The notes beneath the pieces were generated by a model. The model was not told the DNA's origin. It saw nothing but the letters and a program-made list of their open reading frames with translations, and ran no database searches. From Rothia amarae (GTDB taxonomy: Bacteria > Actinomycetota > Actinomycetes > Actinomycetales > Micrococcaceae), in NCBI RefSeq assembly GCF_014705945.2, contig NZ_CP061538.1, forward strand, positions 2,170,001 through 2,234,000: DNA of 64,000 nt, written 5' to 3'. Below are positions 16,380 through 25,437 of the stretch, piece by piece. Position numbers and translations under genes: made by a program. The stretch's first letter is position 1. Every line of letters begins with the position of its first letter.

Positions 16380-17240
16380 ATGACTGAAAAGACGGCTCTT
16401 CCCTCCACAGTAGGTGTACTGGGCGGCGGACGCATGGGCGCAGGTATAGCCCATGCCTTCCTCATTTCGGGGTCGCAAGTGACCGTGGTGGAACGCGATG
16501 CCCAGTCGGCTCAAGCTGCCCGCGAGCGCGTGGAATCTGATTTAGCAAAGTCCCTAGAACGCGGAAAGATTGATGGAAATCTGGACGTATGGGTAGAACA
16601 CCTGAAGGTGACTACTAGCTACTCCGATTTTGCGGGGTGCGAGTTAGTGGTTGAGGCAGTTCCTGAGATATGGGATGTAAAGGTTGAGGCACTCACCGCA
16701 GTAGAAGCTGAACTCGGCGAGGAAGCCTGGTTAGCTTCAAATACGTCCTCGCTTTCTATTGACGGGCTGGCAGAGGAACTTCAGCGGCCCGAGCGCTTCT
16801 TGGGGCTGCACTTTTTCAACCCGGTTCCGGCGTCCAAACTGGTGGAAGTCGTTCAATCGAAGCATACGGGCGAGGAGCTTCGTGCCCTAGCACCACAGTG
16901 GGTTGAGGGTCTCGGCAAGACGCCGGTAGTGGTCAATGATGCCCCGGGCTTCGCGTCGTCCCGCTTAGGTGTGGCAATTGCCCTTGAGGCTATTCGCATG
17001 GTGGAGGAAGGTGTAGCTTCGCCTCAGGATATTGATAACGCGATGGTGCTGGGCTACAAGTTCCCTATCGGCCCTCTGGCTCTGACCGACGTTGTGGGGC
17101 TGGATGTGCGTCTGGGAATTGCTGAATATTTGGAGTCCCAACTAGGCGAGCGATTCGCTCCTCCCCAGCTGATGCGCGAGATGGTAGAGCGCGGTGAGCT
17201 CGGCAGAAAGTCGGGCAAGGGTTTCTACGACTACAGCTAA
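16380..17240 (+). CDS. paaH: 3-hydroxyacyl-CoA dehydrogenase (3-hydroxyadipyl-CoA, PaaH-like)
   Basis: A 286-residue two-domain dehydrogenase. The N-terminal Rossmann fold has GVLGGGRMGAGIAHAF for NAD binding, ASNTSSLSI, and the catalytic histidine in LHFFNPVPASKLVEVV. The C-terminal dimerisation domain has GFASSRLG and ends GRKSGKGFYDYS. The length is normal for the 3-hydroxybutyryl-CoA dehydrogenase/PaaH family. It starts 9 bp after paaF, and completes the lower, beta-oxidation-like part of the pathway with the two genes before it. A strong terminator follows. Confidence 0.85.
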   Translation: MTEKTALPSTVGVLGGGRMGAGIAHAFLISGSQVTVVERDAQSAQAARERVESDLAKSLERGKIDGNLDVWVEHLKVTTSYSDFAGCELVVEAVPEIWDVKVEALTAVEAELGEEAWLASNTSSLSIDGLAEELQRPERFLGLHFFNPVPASKLVEVVQSKHTGEELRALAPQWVEGLGKTPVVVNDAPGFASSRLGVAIALEAIRMVEEGVASPQDIDNAMVLGYKFPIGPLALTDVVGLDVRLGIAEYLESQLGERFAPPQLMREMVERGELGRKSGKGFYDYS

Positions 17241-17260
17241 GGTTTCAGCAGGGTATACGA

Positions 17261-17303
17261 AAAGGGCGGTTGGATTGAATCATTTCGTTCCAATCGCCCT
17301 TTC
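17261..17303. terminator. Terminator between paaH and the convergent oleate hydratase gene
   Basis: AAAGGGCGGTTGGA (17261-17274) pairs with TCCAATCGCCCTTT (17289-17302) with one G-T type mismatch. It lies between two convergent genes and can serve both. Confidence 0.85.
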
Positions 17304-17347
17304 CCGTTTCTCAGTTAACGAGTTATCAACTTAATATTTTGAAGATT

Positions 17348-19123
17348 TTAGAGCAGATCAGCCTCTTTAAGGAGCTTAAGAATCTCGGTATTTTTAAGTT
17401 TCTTATCTATCAGTAAATTACTTAGTGCTCCTCCTGGAAGCTTTGTTCGCTCACCGTCAGCAAGGCTATGGGCTGCATCTAGTAAGACTCGAACATCGTA
17501 GGTTGAGTTATACACTTCGGGGATTCCTCGTTCTATCCCCAGGAGGGCATATACAGACTCCATAGCAGTTCGCACCGAATACTCGGTAGTGAAGATACAG
17601 TCTCGAGTAGCAGATTGCGCGAACTGACCGATAAAGGCGAAATTCTGGGAACCTTCCGGAACTACAGCTGGACGGTCTGTGTGCTTACGCGGCATAAAGA
17701 ACGAAGTGACATACGGCATCATAACTGGGACGCACTTAGCTCCCGTAGCGGCCAGCTCCTCAATTTCATCAGTAGGAACACCGAGGTGATAGAGCCATTC
17801 CTGGACTATTTCCTCCCCGGTGCATTCCTGCAAAGATTTCTTAACATAGTCTCCGGGTACATCGCTAAATAGACCATAGACCCATACAACCACCTGATCC
17901 TTAGGCTGTTTTTTGAAATGTGGTTGACGGTTGACTGTCCAGGACATTAACCAGCTTGAATCTTGTGCAGTGACGATTCCACCCGTTACTACACGGCCAC
18001 TCAGAGGGTTACGGTGAGAAATCTGCTCAATATAACGCGGGATACGCTCATCCAATGTGGTAACGGTAGCAGACTCCCATTTAGTTTCCTCAATATTGGA
18101 GCAAAAAACTTCTGGTTTACCGAAAGCCGGATCCTTCTTCGCAATTTTTTTCCACAAGTCCCAGGCTGGAGCAGGACCTTCATTGAGTTGTGCCGCAGTA
18201 TGATGATCGCCCTCATCAGAATTATCCACGAGGGAACCGATAGTTATGAAGAGCAAATCATTGTCGGTAAGGGGAATATTTTCTTCTTTCCCCTCCCGAA
18301 TTACATGGATAGCCGTGGCGCGCTTAATCCCTTGGGGTCGATTATCCTCAAAATCTATATCTGTAACTTCAGAATCATAGGAAAATTGAACGCCGTGATC
18401 TTGCAACCATTTGACGAGAGGTAGAGTCAGCGATTCATACTGGTTATACTTGGTAAACTTAAGGGCAGAGAAATCCGGTAAGCCATCAATGTGGTGAACA
18501 AATCGATGCAGATATAGCTTCATCTCAAGAGCAGAGTGCCATTCTTCAAAGGCGAACATCGTGCGCCAATACATCCAGAAATTGCTCTTTAGAAATTCAT
18601 CAGAAAAAACTTCATTGATTCGTACATCTTGAAGCGAATCGGCGTCTCGGAAGAAAAGGCTCATCAATTCTTTCTGCGCCTTTTTGCTGAGGGTAAATTT
18701 GCCGTTAGTTGGCCATTCCTTACCCTGTTGGTAAGTAGCGCGGCACAAGGAGTAGTTAGGGTCGTCTTTATTGAGCCAGTAAAACTCATCAAGCACGCTA
18801 GCATCTTCGATTTCAAGCGAAGGTACGGATCGAAAGAGATCCCATAGAGTTTCAAAATGATTTTCCATTTCGCGACCGCCGCGTATTACGAACCCTTTGT
18901 CAGGTTCTTCAATTCCGTCTAGAGCACCGCCCGCAATCATGGACTTTTCGTAGATGGTGATTTTGGAGCCATCCATATGCCCATCTCTTATAAGGAACCC
19001 CGCAACAGCTAAACCTGCTAATCCGCCACCCACAATATGAGCGGTTTTATGGTCGATGTCCTTAGGCTTCCGCGACCTTGCGAAAGCTTCGTAGTTCCCT
19101 GCAGTATACTGCACGGTAATCAT
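17348..19123 (-). CDS. ohyA: Oleate hydratase (myosin-cross-reactive antigen family)
   Basis: A 591-residue FAD-dependent fatty acid hydratase that adds water to the 9,10 double bond of oleate to give 10-hydroxystearate. Its N-terminal dinucleotide-binding motif is HIVGGGLAGLAVAGFLIRDG, followed by KSMIAGGALDG and IRGGREMENHFETLWDLF, all typical. The C-terminal NFAFIGQFAQSATRDCIFTT also matches the family. Length is normal. A GAAAGAAG lies upstream of the ATG. It has no visible link to phenylacetate degradation, though it lies between two paa units; it may act in detoxifying host unsaturated fatty acids. Its codon use looks more AT-rich than its paa neighbours. Confidence 0.92.
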   Translation of the reverse strand: MITVQYTAGNYEAFARSRKPKDIDHKTAHIVGGGLAGLAVAGFLIRDGHMDGSKITIYEKSMIAGGALDGIEEPDKGFVIRGGREMENHFETLWDLFRSVPSLEIEDASVLDEFYWLNKDDPNYSLCRATYQQGKEWPTNGKFTLSKKAQKELMSLFFRDADSLQDVRINEVFSDEFLKSNFWMYWRTMFAFEEWHSALEMKLYLHRFVHHIDGLPDFSALKFTKYNQYESLTLPLVKWLQDHGVQFSYDSEVTDIDFEDNRPQGIKRATAIHVIREGKEENIPLTDNDLLFITIGSLVDNSDEGDHHTAAQLNEGPAPAWDLWKKIAKKDPAFGKPEVFCSNIEETKWESATVTTLDERIPRYIEQISHRNPLSGRVVTGGIVTAQDSSWLMSWTVNRQPHFKKQPKDQVVVWVYGLFSDVPGDYVKKSLQECTGEEIVQEWLYHLGVPTDEIEELAATGAKCVPVMMPYVTSFFMPRKHTDRPAVVPEGSQNFAFIGQFAQSATRDCIFTTEYSVRTAMESVYALLGIERGIPEVYNSTYDVRVLLDAAHSLADGERTKLPGGALSNLLIDKKLKNTEILKLLKEADLL

Positions 19124-19261
19124 CTTCTTTCAATCTACTCTTATTTGATTATGAGCTTGATTACTTTAATGATAGTACCCCTTGGAAGCGCAAGAGACAG
19201 TAATAGTTGCATATTACGGTTTATGAAAATCGTAAGAAATCTCCACTCTTAGCAACTAAAG

Positions 19262-19678
19262 TTATTTGATGAAGTTAGTAATTCTCATGGTGCACAGACG
19301 CGCGCCGTCGTCATTGTGGGTAATAACTACTTCGTGGGTAGTGAGGGAACGCCCTAGGTGGATTGCCGAGGATGTCGCCGTCACACTTCCATCTTTCGAA
19401 GATTTATGATGCGTGGCGTTTACATCTACACCCACGGCAAGCTTCCCCATCGAAGAAGCATGGATGACCGCGCCCCAAGAACCTACCGCCTCCCCCAGCG
19501 CCAGCATTGCCCCACCATGAAGCAGCCCCAGCGACTGGCGGTTTCCTGCAACCGGCATGGTTGCCACTACACGTGTAGCAGATTCTTCCAGTACTTTTAC
19601 GCCTAATTTTTCATCTAGCTCACCCAGTGTAATTTTCCAGAGTTCGCGCTGGGTAGATGATTCTTGTGCTTCGTTCAT
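19262..19678 (-). CDS. Hotdog-fold acyl-CoA thioesterase (PaaI/MenI-like)
   Basis: A 138-residue hotdog thioesterase: GLLHGGAMLALGEAVGSWGA carries the HGG loop and the downstream glutamate of the 4HBT subfamily, and VGVDVNATHHKS is the strand that follows. AAGGG lies before the ATG. It is divergent from paaZ with one operator between them, so it is probably co-regulated and could release stalled acyl-CoA intermediates. A DHNA-CoA hydrolase (MenI) role is the alternative, as sequence style is close to that group. A second thioesterase gene at 24839 is the better PaaI match. Confidence 0.8.
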   Translation of the reverse strand: MNEAQESSTQRELWKITLGELDEKLGVKVLEESATRVVATMPVAGNRQSLGLLHGGAMLALGEAVGSWGAVIHASSMGKLAVGVDVNATHHKSSKDGSVTATSSAIHLGRSLTTHEVVITHNDDGARLCTMRITNFIK

Positions 19679-19727
19679 GAAAACCCTTCAGAGGAATAAG
19701 TGACGTGCGTTATAGTAAGAATAATAA

Positions 19728-19745
19728 CTGAACGAACGGTCGGAA
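19728..19745. promoter_or_regulatory. PaaR-type operator in the paaZ/thioesterase divergent gap
   Basis: ACTGAACGAACGGTCGGA shares ACTGAACGAACGGTC with the paaA operator at 25369-25388. It lies 34 bp before the paaZ start and 50 bp before the divergent thioesterase start. Confidence 0.75.
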
Positions 19746-19778
19746 AGTTTGTTTTGTTCAATCTTCGGAAGGATACTC

Positions 19779-21830
19779 ATGACTAGCCCCGCGCTCATTC
19801 CTAGCTTCATCAAAGGCAACTGGTGGACGCCGTCCAACCCGCAGAAGCTCTCAGAAATCCAAGATACCTCAACCGAAGAAGTCATCTTCACCGCCAGTAC
19901 CGAGGGAATCGATACTGCGGGAGCAATCGAGTACGCGCGCACCGTCGGGCAGAAGAATCTGGGTGAGCTCACCATTCACGAGCGCGCTTTGAAGCTCAAA
20001 GAGTTGGCTATTTACCTCAACGAACATAAGCAAGAACTCTACGATATTTCGTTCGCCAGCGGTTCCACCCAGCGCGATCACTATATCGATATTGATGGTG
20101 GCATCGGCACCCTCTTCACCTTTTCCTCCAAAGGACGGCGCGAGCTCCCCAACTCGAACGTGATTATTGACGGCGCAACCGAGCCGCTTTCAAAGGACGG
20201 CAGCTTTGCCGGTGAGCACATTTACACCCGACTGCCCGGAGTCGCAGTAGAGATTAATGCCTTTAATTTTCCAGTTTGGGGCATGCTGGAAAAGTTTGCA
20301 CCGGCGTTTATTGCGGGCATGCCTTCGATTGTGAAACCAGCAACGGCAACCGGTTACGTGACCGAGGCATGTGTACGCCTCATGCTAGAATCAGGCGTTT
20401 TACCCGAAGGCTCCATTCAGCTCATTTCCGGCTCTGCCCGCGACCTCCTGGATTACCTGGATTACCGAGACCATGTGGCGTTCACAGGCTCCGCTAGCAC
20501 CGCACAAACCCTGCGCGCCCATCCCAATGTACAAACCAAAGGTGTACGTTTTACCGCAGAAACCGACTCTCTCAACGCAGCAATTCTTGGTCCCGATGCT
20601 GAAGTTGGCACACCTGAATTTAATGCTTTCGTCAAGTCTGTATTTGTGGAGATTACCGCCAAGGCAGGCCAAAAATGTACTGCAATTCGCCGCGTCATTG
20701 TGCCGGCGGGTCGCCGTGACGACGTCATCAAGGCGCTGACAGAAACAATCTCCAGCAAGGTGAAGATAGGGGACCCTCGGACAGAGGGAAGCACCACTGG
20801 TGCTTTGGCATCTTCGGAACAAAAGGGCGAAGTGTCCTCCTCAGTTGAAAAACTCACCGCTGCCGGAGGCACTATCGCTTTCCAGAGCGAAGCTCCCAGC
20901 GAAGGCGCCTTTTACCCCGTCACAATTTTGACCTTTGATGACCCCCGCAATGAGGCCGTCCATTCGATTGAAGCATTCGGGCCAGTAACCTCGGTCATTG
21001 AATACAGCGACTTTGGAGAGGCTATTGAACTGGCGAACCTCGGCGAAGGCTCACTAGTAGCTACCGTGTGCACTAACGACCGCGAAATTGCCCAGCAGGC
21101 AGTTTTAGGTATCGCTGCTCATCACGGTCGCGTTCTGGTCTTGAATAGGGAAGACGCAAAAACTTCCACCGGACACGGCTCCCCGGTTCCGCATCTAGTG
21201 CACGGTGGCCCCGGACGCGCAGGCGGCGGCGAAGAACTTGGCGGTGTGCGCGCTGTCAAGCACTATATGCAACGCACTGCCATTCAAGGTTCCCCCAATA
21301 TGCTTACCGCCATTACCGGCGTGTGGCATCAAGGAGCTGATGCGCGCACCGTAACGCGCGAATCGGTAGATACCGGCGAAGACGTCCACCCCTTCCGGAA
21401 GTCACTGGCTGAGCTAAAGATTGGTGACCAGTTCGTCTCTCCCCTGCGTAAAGTAACCTTAGAGGACATCACCGCTTTCGCAGATTCCACAGGAGATCAG
21501 TTCTACGCCCATACCGATGAAGAGGCCGCCGCCGCCAACCCATTCTTCCCCCGTCGGGTTGCCCACGGTTACCTGCTGGTCTCTTGGGCTGCAGGTCTGT
21601 TTGTGGATGCCGCCCCTGGGCCAGTACTTGCAAACTATGGATTAGAGAATCTGCGATTCATCACTCCGGTAACCTACGACGATTCGATTCGAGTCACCCT
21701 CACCGCAAAGAAGATTACCCCGCGCGTAACCGATGAATACGGTGAAGTCGCTTGGGACGCCGTACTACATAACCAGAACGACGAAATTGTGGCGACGTAC
21801 GACGTTCTGACTCTAGTAGAAAAGAAGTAA
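19779..21830 (+). CDS. paaZ: Bifunctional oxepin-CoA hydrolase/aldehyde dehydrogenase PaaZ
   Basis: A 683-residue two-domain enzyme, as in E. coli PaaZ (about 681). It opens the oxepin-CoA ring and oxidises the resulting aldehyde. The N-terminal aldehyde dehydrogenase domain (about 1-515) shows [32 protein letters not shown] and the catalytic Cys in [12 protein letters not shown]. The C-terminal MaoC-like hotdog hydratase (about 540-683) has [20 protein letters not shown] and [18 protein letters not shown]. The ATG at 19779 has GGAAGGA upstream and is preferred over a frame starting at 19749. An operator precedes it. Confidence 0.92.
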   Translation: MTSPALIPSFIKGNWWTPSNPQKLSEIQDTSTEEVIFTASTEGIDTAGAIEYARTVGQKNLGELTIHERALKLKELAIYLNEHKQELYDISFASGSTQRDHYIDIDGGIGTLFTFSSKGRRELPNSNVIIDGATEPLSKDGSFAGEHIYTRLPGVAVEINAFNFPVWGMLEKFAPAFIAGMPSIVKPATATGYVTEACVRLMLESGVLPEGSIQLISGSARDLLDYLDYRDHVAFTGSASTAQTLRAHPNVQTKGVRFTAETDSLNAAILGPDAEVGTPEFNAFVKSVFVEITAKAGQKCTAIRRVIVPAGRRDDVIKALTETISSKVKIGDPRTEGSTTGALASSEQKGEVSSSVEKLTAAGGTIAFQSEAPSEGAFYPVTILTFDDPRNEAVHSIEAFGPVTSVIEYSDFGEAIELANLGEGSLVATVCTNDREIAQQAVLGIAAHHGRVLVLNREDAKTSTGHGSPVPHLVHGGPGRAGGGEELGGVRAVKHYMQRTAIQGSPNMLTAITGVWHQGADARTVTRESVDTGEDVHPFRKSLAELKIGDQFVSPLRKVTLEDITAFADSTGDQFYAHTDEEAAAANPFFPRRVAHGYLLVSWAAGLFVDAAPGPVLANYGLENLRFITPVTYDDSIRVTLTAKKITPRVTDEYGEVAWDAVLHNQNDEIVATYDVLTLVEKK

Positions 21831-21847
21831 GCGGCTGCCTCACCCCA

Positions 21848-21916
21848 AGTTTGTATCAGATTTCGCGCTCTATGCCACGAGGCACCCAGTAAAGAACGCA
21901 AAGTTTGATACAAACT
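21848..21916. terminator. Inverted repeat after paaZ
   Basis: AGTTTGTATCA (21848-21858) and TGATACAAACT (21906-21916) are perfect 11-bp arms around a 47-base loop. Position suggests a transcription end. The left arm resembles the hairpin at 52268-52336 (GTTTGTA-CAGAT). Confidence 0.5.
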
Positions 21917-21977
21917 GGCCGGGGGGGTATTTCGTGACGATAGGCTACATTGAAAGTGCATTTTTCCAGGAGTTGCC

Positions 21978-22685
21978 ATGGTTCACTATAACGAGTTTGA
22001 CCAGCCTATTGGCGATGAGGTTTCCGGATGGACGCCGCGCCCACGCCCCGAACGAGTTACGCTCAACGGGCGTTTTTGCACTATTAAACCGCTCTCTACC
22101 GAAAAACACGGAGCTGATCTCATCGAAACGCTTTTGCAGCGTTCTGAGAACAGTATCTGGACATACATGGCCGCCGGCCCTTTTGAGACCATAGAAGACT
22201 TTATAGATTTTCTTTGCGTTCAAGAAAGTTCAGCAGATCCTCTGCATTTCACGATTATTGACCACGAACTAGGCAAAGCAGTCGGCACTTTCTCGCTCAT
22301 GCATATGACTCCTGAGCATGGCACTATTGAAGTAGGTTGGGTCATATATTCACAGCTTCTCAAACGCACTGCAACCGCCACCGAAGCGCAGTATCTCCTC
22401 ATGAAATACGCCCTGGAAGATTTGGGGTATCGCCGTTATGAATGGAAGTGCGATGCTCTCAATGAGCCTTCCCGACGTGCTGCACGTCGCCTGGGCTTCC
22501 GGTTTGAAGGAATTTTCCGCAACGCTCTCATCTACAAAAATCGCTCCCGTGATACCGCCTGGTTCGCTCTCACCGACGAGGATTGGCCGCATCAAAAGCA
22601 AGCTTTCGAGAAATGGCTGCGCCCAGAGAATTTTGATCAGCGGGGGCAGCAAAAAGAAGCTCTAGAGCGACCTAACGAGCTGTAG
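21978..22685 (+). CDS. GNAT-family N-acetyltransferase (RimJ/RimL-like)
   Basis: A 235-residue GNAT protein of the type that acetylates protein N-termini or small amines. It has the layout RFCTIKPLS at the first strand, DHELGKAVGTFSLMHMTPEH, the strand 4-5 region GTIEVGWVIYSQLLKRTATA, and YRRYEWKCDALNEPSRRAAR followed by RLGFRFEGIFRNALIYK. CAGGAG precedes the ATG. Its end overlaps the end of the convergent paaR gene by 14 bp. There is no clear functional tie to phenylacetate use. Confidence 0.82.
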   Translation: MVHYNEFDQPIGDEVSGWTPRPRPERVTLNGRFCTIKPLSTEKHGADLIETLLQRSENSIWTYMAAGPFETIEDFIDFLCVQESSADPLHFTIIDHELGKAVGTFSLMHMTPEHGTIEVGWVIYSQLLKRTATATEAQYLLMKYALEDLGYRRYEWKCDALNEPSRRAARRLGFRFEGIFRNALIYKNRSRDTAWFALTDEDWPHQKQAFEKWLRPENFDQRGQQKEALERPNEL

Positions 22686-23307
22686 TTGAAGTAGCCGTCG
22701 AATCGGCCATACCATCAAAAGCCATTTGAACAACGGCATCGGCGAGCTTTTCAACGTTCTCCCCGCGTTCTGGGCGATACCAGGTTGCGAGTGAGTTAAT
22801 CATGCCGAAAATCAGTCGAGCGATAGTTCTGTCTGAAATATCTTGACGGATTTCTTTTGCCTCCTGCGCCGTTTTGACCAGCGCGGATAACCTGTTGGTA
22901 AGCTCCCGACGTCGTTCTAACGCCTCGGTTTCTACCTGCGAGTTACCCCTGAGCCGCAAGAGGAGGGTTACATTATCAAACTGTTCTACCAGCGCATAGA
23001 CAGTCTGGCGAGTCACGAATTCCACCGCTTCAGCAGGGTTAGAATCCTCTAGGGATTCAGCGGCATCAAAGACTTCTTCAAGGGACACCAGCGCCCGGTT
23101 AAGGGCATATTCCAGAATTTCCTCTTTGGACTTTACGTGATGATAGATTGCCGATTTAGTAATTCCGAGGGCATCTGCCAGCACCCCCATTGAAGTGGCT
23201 TCATACCCATATTCATTAAAAGCACGAACGCAGATACTGAGAAGTTCTTCTCTCTCGTAGCCCGGTCTGCCACGCTTAGTAGAGGCGGTATGTGATTGAT
23301 TAGCCAT
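22672..23307 (-). CDS. paaR: TetR-family repressor of phenylacetate degradation (PaaR)
   Basis: A 211-residue TetR-type regulator. The N-terminal helix-turn-helix reads LLSICVRAFNEYGYEATSMG then VLADALGITKSAIYHHVKSK, followed by a TetR C-terminal ligand domain with SLATWYRPERG. Actinobacterial PaaR proteins bind palindromes like those found here and are relieved by phenylacetyl-CoA; that is family knowledge. It is the last gene of the minus-strand set thioesterase-paaK-paaR, beyond a strong hairpin, so it may be expressed by read-through. No operator is seen directly before it. GAGGATC precedes the ATG. Confidence 0.82.
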   Translation of the reverse strand: MANQSHTASTKRGRPGYEREELLSICVRAFNEYGYEATSMGVLADALGITKSAIYHHVKSKEEILEYALNRALVSLEEVFDAAESLEDSNPAEAVEFVTRQTVYALVEQFDNVTLLLRLRGNSQVETEALERRRELTNRLSALVKTAQEAKEIRQDISDRTIARLIFGMINSLATWYRPERGENVEKLADAVVQMAFDGMADSTATSTTAR

Positions 23308-23332
23308 GAGATCCTCAGAAAATGGTTCGCAA

Positions 23333-23380
23333 TAAAATGAGCTGAGATACCCTGTCGTTGGGGCATCTCAGCTCATTTTA
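23333..23380. terminator. Strong hairpin between paaK and paaR
   Basis: Perfect 16-bp arms: TAAAATGAGCTGAGAT (23333-23348) and ATCTCAGCTCATTTTA (23365-23380). On the minus strand it follows paaK and precedes paaR, ending in a short U-rich stretch, so it could lower paaR expression relative to paaK. Confidence 0.8.
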
Positions 23381-23436
23381 TGCTGTCTGCGCATGCAGAA
23401 GCTGGTTTATCACAACGTGAGACTCAACGCGATGTC

Positions 23437-24807
23437 TTAACTCTCGGTATTCTTGGGGCGGTTATCGTAAATACGGCGAATCTTGCCCATAGAACGTGGC
23501 AGAACATCAGGGTCAAGTACCTCAATACGGCAGGAAGAGCCAATCTTAGTTTTAATGTCGTGTTGCAAACGCTTAGCTGCATCCTCAGCCTGTTCGAGAG
23601 TGACGTCCTCTCGACGTTCGATGCGAACGGTCATTTCATCCATACGATGGGGGCGGGTAATCTCCAGGGCAAAGTGCGGAGAGAGTTCGGGGTGACGAAG
23701 TGCAAGTTCTTCCACCTGGGTGGGGAAGAGATTGACGCCTCGCAAGATAATCATGTCATCGCTTCGACCGGTAATTTTACCCATGCGGCGGTGCCCTGGA
23801 CGCGCGGTACCCGGTAGAAGACGGGTGAGGTCATGCGTGCGGTAGCGAATAATGGGTAGTGCCTCTTTGGTAAGCGCCGTGAAGACAAGTTCACCGGGGT
23901 GGCCTAAAGGCATAATCGAATCGTCAAAGGGGTCAATGATTTCGGGGCGGAAGTGGTCTTCCCAAATATGCGAGCCATCCTGCGATTCAAACGATTCGCC
24001 TGCCACACCGGGACCCATTACTTCGGACAGTCCGTAAATATCACAGGCTTTGAGGGTGCCAAACGTCTGTTCAATTTCGTGGCGCATTTCAGCCGTCCAC
24101 GGTTCTGCACCCAGAATTGCGGTGCGCAGCGAGGTCTCTTTGGGATCCACGCCCAGCTTGCGGAACCCATCTGCAATGGTGAGCAGGTAAGTGGGAGTAG
24201 AGAGAATTGCCTGAGGTTCAAAATCTTTAATCATCTGAACCTGCTTTTCGGTTTGCCCGCCGGACATCGGAATGACGGCGCAACCGAGACGTTCAGCGCC
24301 GTAGTGCGCGCCCAGTCCGCCGGTAAAGAGACCGTAACCGTAGGCGTTGTGCACCTTATCACCGGGCTTAATGCCGGAGAAGCGGAAGCAACGAGCCACC
24401 AAGGTTGCCCAGGTCTGCAAATCGTTTTCTGTATAAGTCACCACGGTGGGTTGACCGGTGGTACCAGAAGAGGCGTGGATTCGGCGTATCTCGCTCATCG
24501 GTACTGCATCCGCTTTGAAAGGGTACGCCTTACGGAGAAATTCTTTATCGGTATAAGGGAAAACCTTCAGGTCGTCGAGCTCTTTGAAGTCACCAGGATG
24601 TACCCCCGCCTCATCGTAGAGCTCTTTATAGGCAGGTACATTTTCATAGGCGTAATGGAGGGTCCAGCGCAGTCGCTCGAACTGGAGCGATTCGATTTGA
24701 TCACGGCTCATCAGCTCTTCTGGGTCCGGCTGGGAGCGGTCTGCGGCGACAGGAGCCACGCTGTAGGGATTTTTTACACTGCAAGAAGTACTACTCTGTA
24801 CTGTCAT
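23437..24807 (-). CDS. paaK: Phenylacetate-CoA ligase
   Basis: This 456-residue adenylate-forming ligase makes phenylacetyl-CoA, the first step of the pathway. Motifs: the AMP/phosphate loop HASSGTTGQPTVVTYTENDL, YGLSEVMGPGVA, and the C-terminal hinge GRSDDMIILRGVNLFPTQVE. Length is typical of PaaK (430-460). AAAGGAAGA lies 4-5 bases before the ATG. It is preceded by the PaaI-like thioesterase gene 31 bp upstream and is transcribed from the operator region shared with paaA. Confidence 0.92.
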   Translation of the reverse strand: MTVQSSTSCSVKNPYSVAPVAADRSQPDPEELMSRDQIESLQFERLRWTLHYAYENVPAYKELYDEAGVHPGDFKELDDLKVFPYTDKEFLRKAYPFKADAVPMSEIRRIHASSGTTGQPTVVTYTENDLQTWATLVARCFRFSGIKPGDKVHNAYGYGLFTGGLGAHYGAERLGCAVIPMSGGQTEKQVQMIKDFEPQAILSTPTYLLTIADGFRKLGVDPKETSLRTAILGAEPWTAEMRHEIEQTFGTLKACDIYGLSEVMGPGVAGESFESQDGSHIWEDHFRPEIIDPFDDSIMPLGHPGELVFTALTKEALPIIRYRTHDLTRLLPGTARPGHRRMGKITGRSDDMIILRGVNLFPTQVEELALRHPELSPHFALEITRPHRMDEMTVRIERREDVTLEQAEDAAKRLQHDIKTKIGSSCRIEVLDPDVLPRSMGKIRRIYDNRPKNTES

Positions 24808-24838
24808 TTTTCTTCCTTTGGTTAGTGCAAATGTTTAT

Positions 24839-25252
24839 TTACTGGGCAGTTGGACGGGCGATGGTGCGGGAGCGACCGCGAAATTCTGCGATAGTGCGCC
24901 CGTCCTCGCCAGTGACTTTGATGTCGTAGAGACCGCTACGGCCATACTGTTCACGAACCTCTGCGGTGGCTGTTAGTTTTTCGCCTGCTTGCCCCGAGGA
25001 GACAAAGTTGATGTCTACACCCGATGCCACGGTGATGGTTTCAGGGTCACCTTCTGGCTTATTGCAGGCGAGCGCGAAGGCAGTATCGGCAAAGGCAAAA
25101 ATCATGCCACCGTGGGCTATTCCGAAGCCGTTGAGCATTTCTTCACGCAGTCTCATGGTGATGATTGCGTACCCGTATTCCGCATGAAGAATTTTGATTC
25201 CCATCCATTCGGTGGCGGGGTCGTTTTTAAGAATGACGTGAGCTAATGTCAT
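24839..25252 (-). CDS. paaI: Hydroxyphenylacetyl-CoA thioesterase PaaI
   Basis: A 137-residue hotdog thioesterase with NGFGIAHGGMIFAFADTAFA (HGG loop and catalytic aspartate) and ASGVDINFVSSGQAGEKLTA, both close to PaaI/PaaD thioesterases. It frees CoA from dead-end phenylacetyl-CoA derivatives. ATG at 25252 has GAGGGGA upstream and is better than the in-frame start four codons earlier. It heads the minus-strand unit paaI-paaK-(hairpin)-paaR, with an operator 20 bp before its start. Confidence 0.88.
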   Translation of the reverse strand: MTLAHVILKNDPATEWMGIKILHAEYGYAIITMRLREEMLNGFGIAHGGMIFAFADTAFALACNKPEGDPETITVASGVDINFVSSGQAGEKLTATAEVREQYGRSGLYDIKVTGEDGRTIAEFRGRSRTIARPTAQ

Positions 25253-25271
25253 AATTCCCCTCACGATTTAC

Positions 25272-25289
25272 TGACCGAATGTTCGGTCA
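25272..25289. promoter_or_regulatory. PaaR-type operator upstream of paaI-paaK
   Basis: TGACCGAATGTTCGGTCA is a perfect palindrome of 8-base arms around TG. It lies 20 bp before the paaI start and matches the other paa operators in its CCGAA...TTCGG core. Confidence 0.85.
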
Positions 25290-25341
25290 AACTATGCAGT
25301 CACAGCCACTTTGCCACAAATTTTGTGAACTGCGCAACATC

Positions 25342-25388
25342 TTGACTGAAATTTAGGTACAATCTTATACTGAACGAACGGTCAGTAA
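25342..25388 (+). promoter_or_regulatory. paaA promoter with overlapping PaaR-type operator
   Basis: TTGACT (25342-25347) and TATACT (25366-25371) with an 18-bp spacer form a SigA-like promoter. The operator ACTGAACGAACGGTCAGTAA (25369-25388) overlaps the -10 end, so a bound repressor would block initiation. Confidence 0.85.
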
Positions 25389-25437
25389 ATCATGCATCGG
25401 TTTCTCATCCCTACCGGCTTCACGCAAGGAAATTCTC

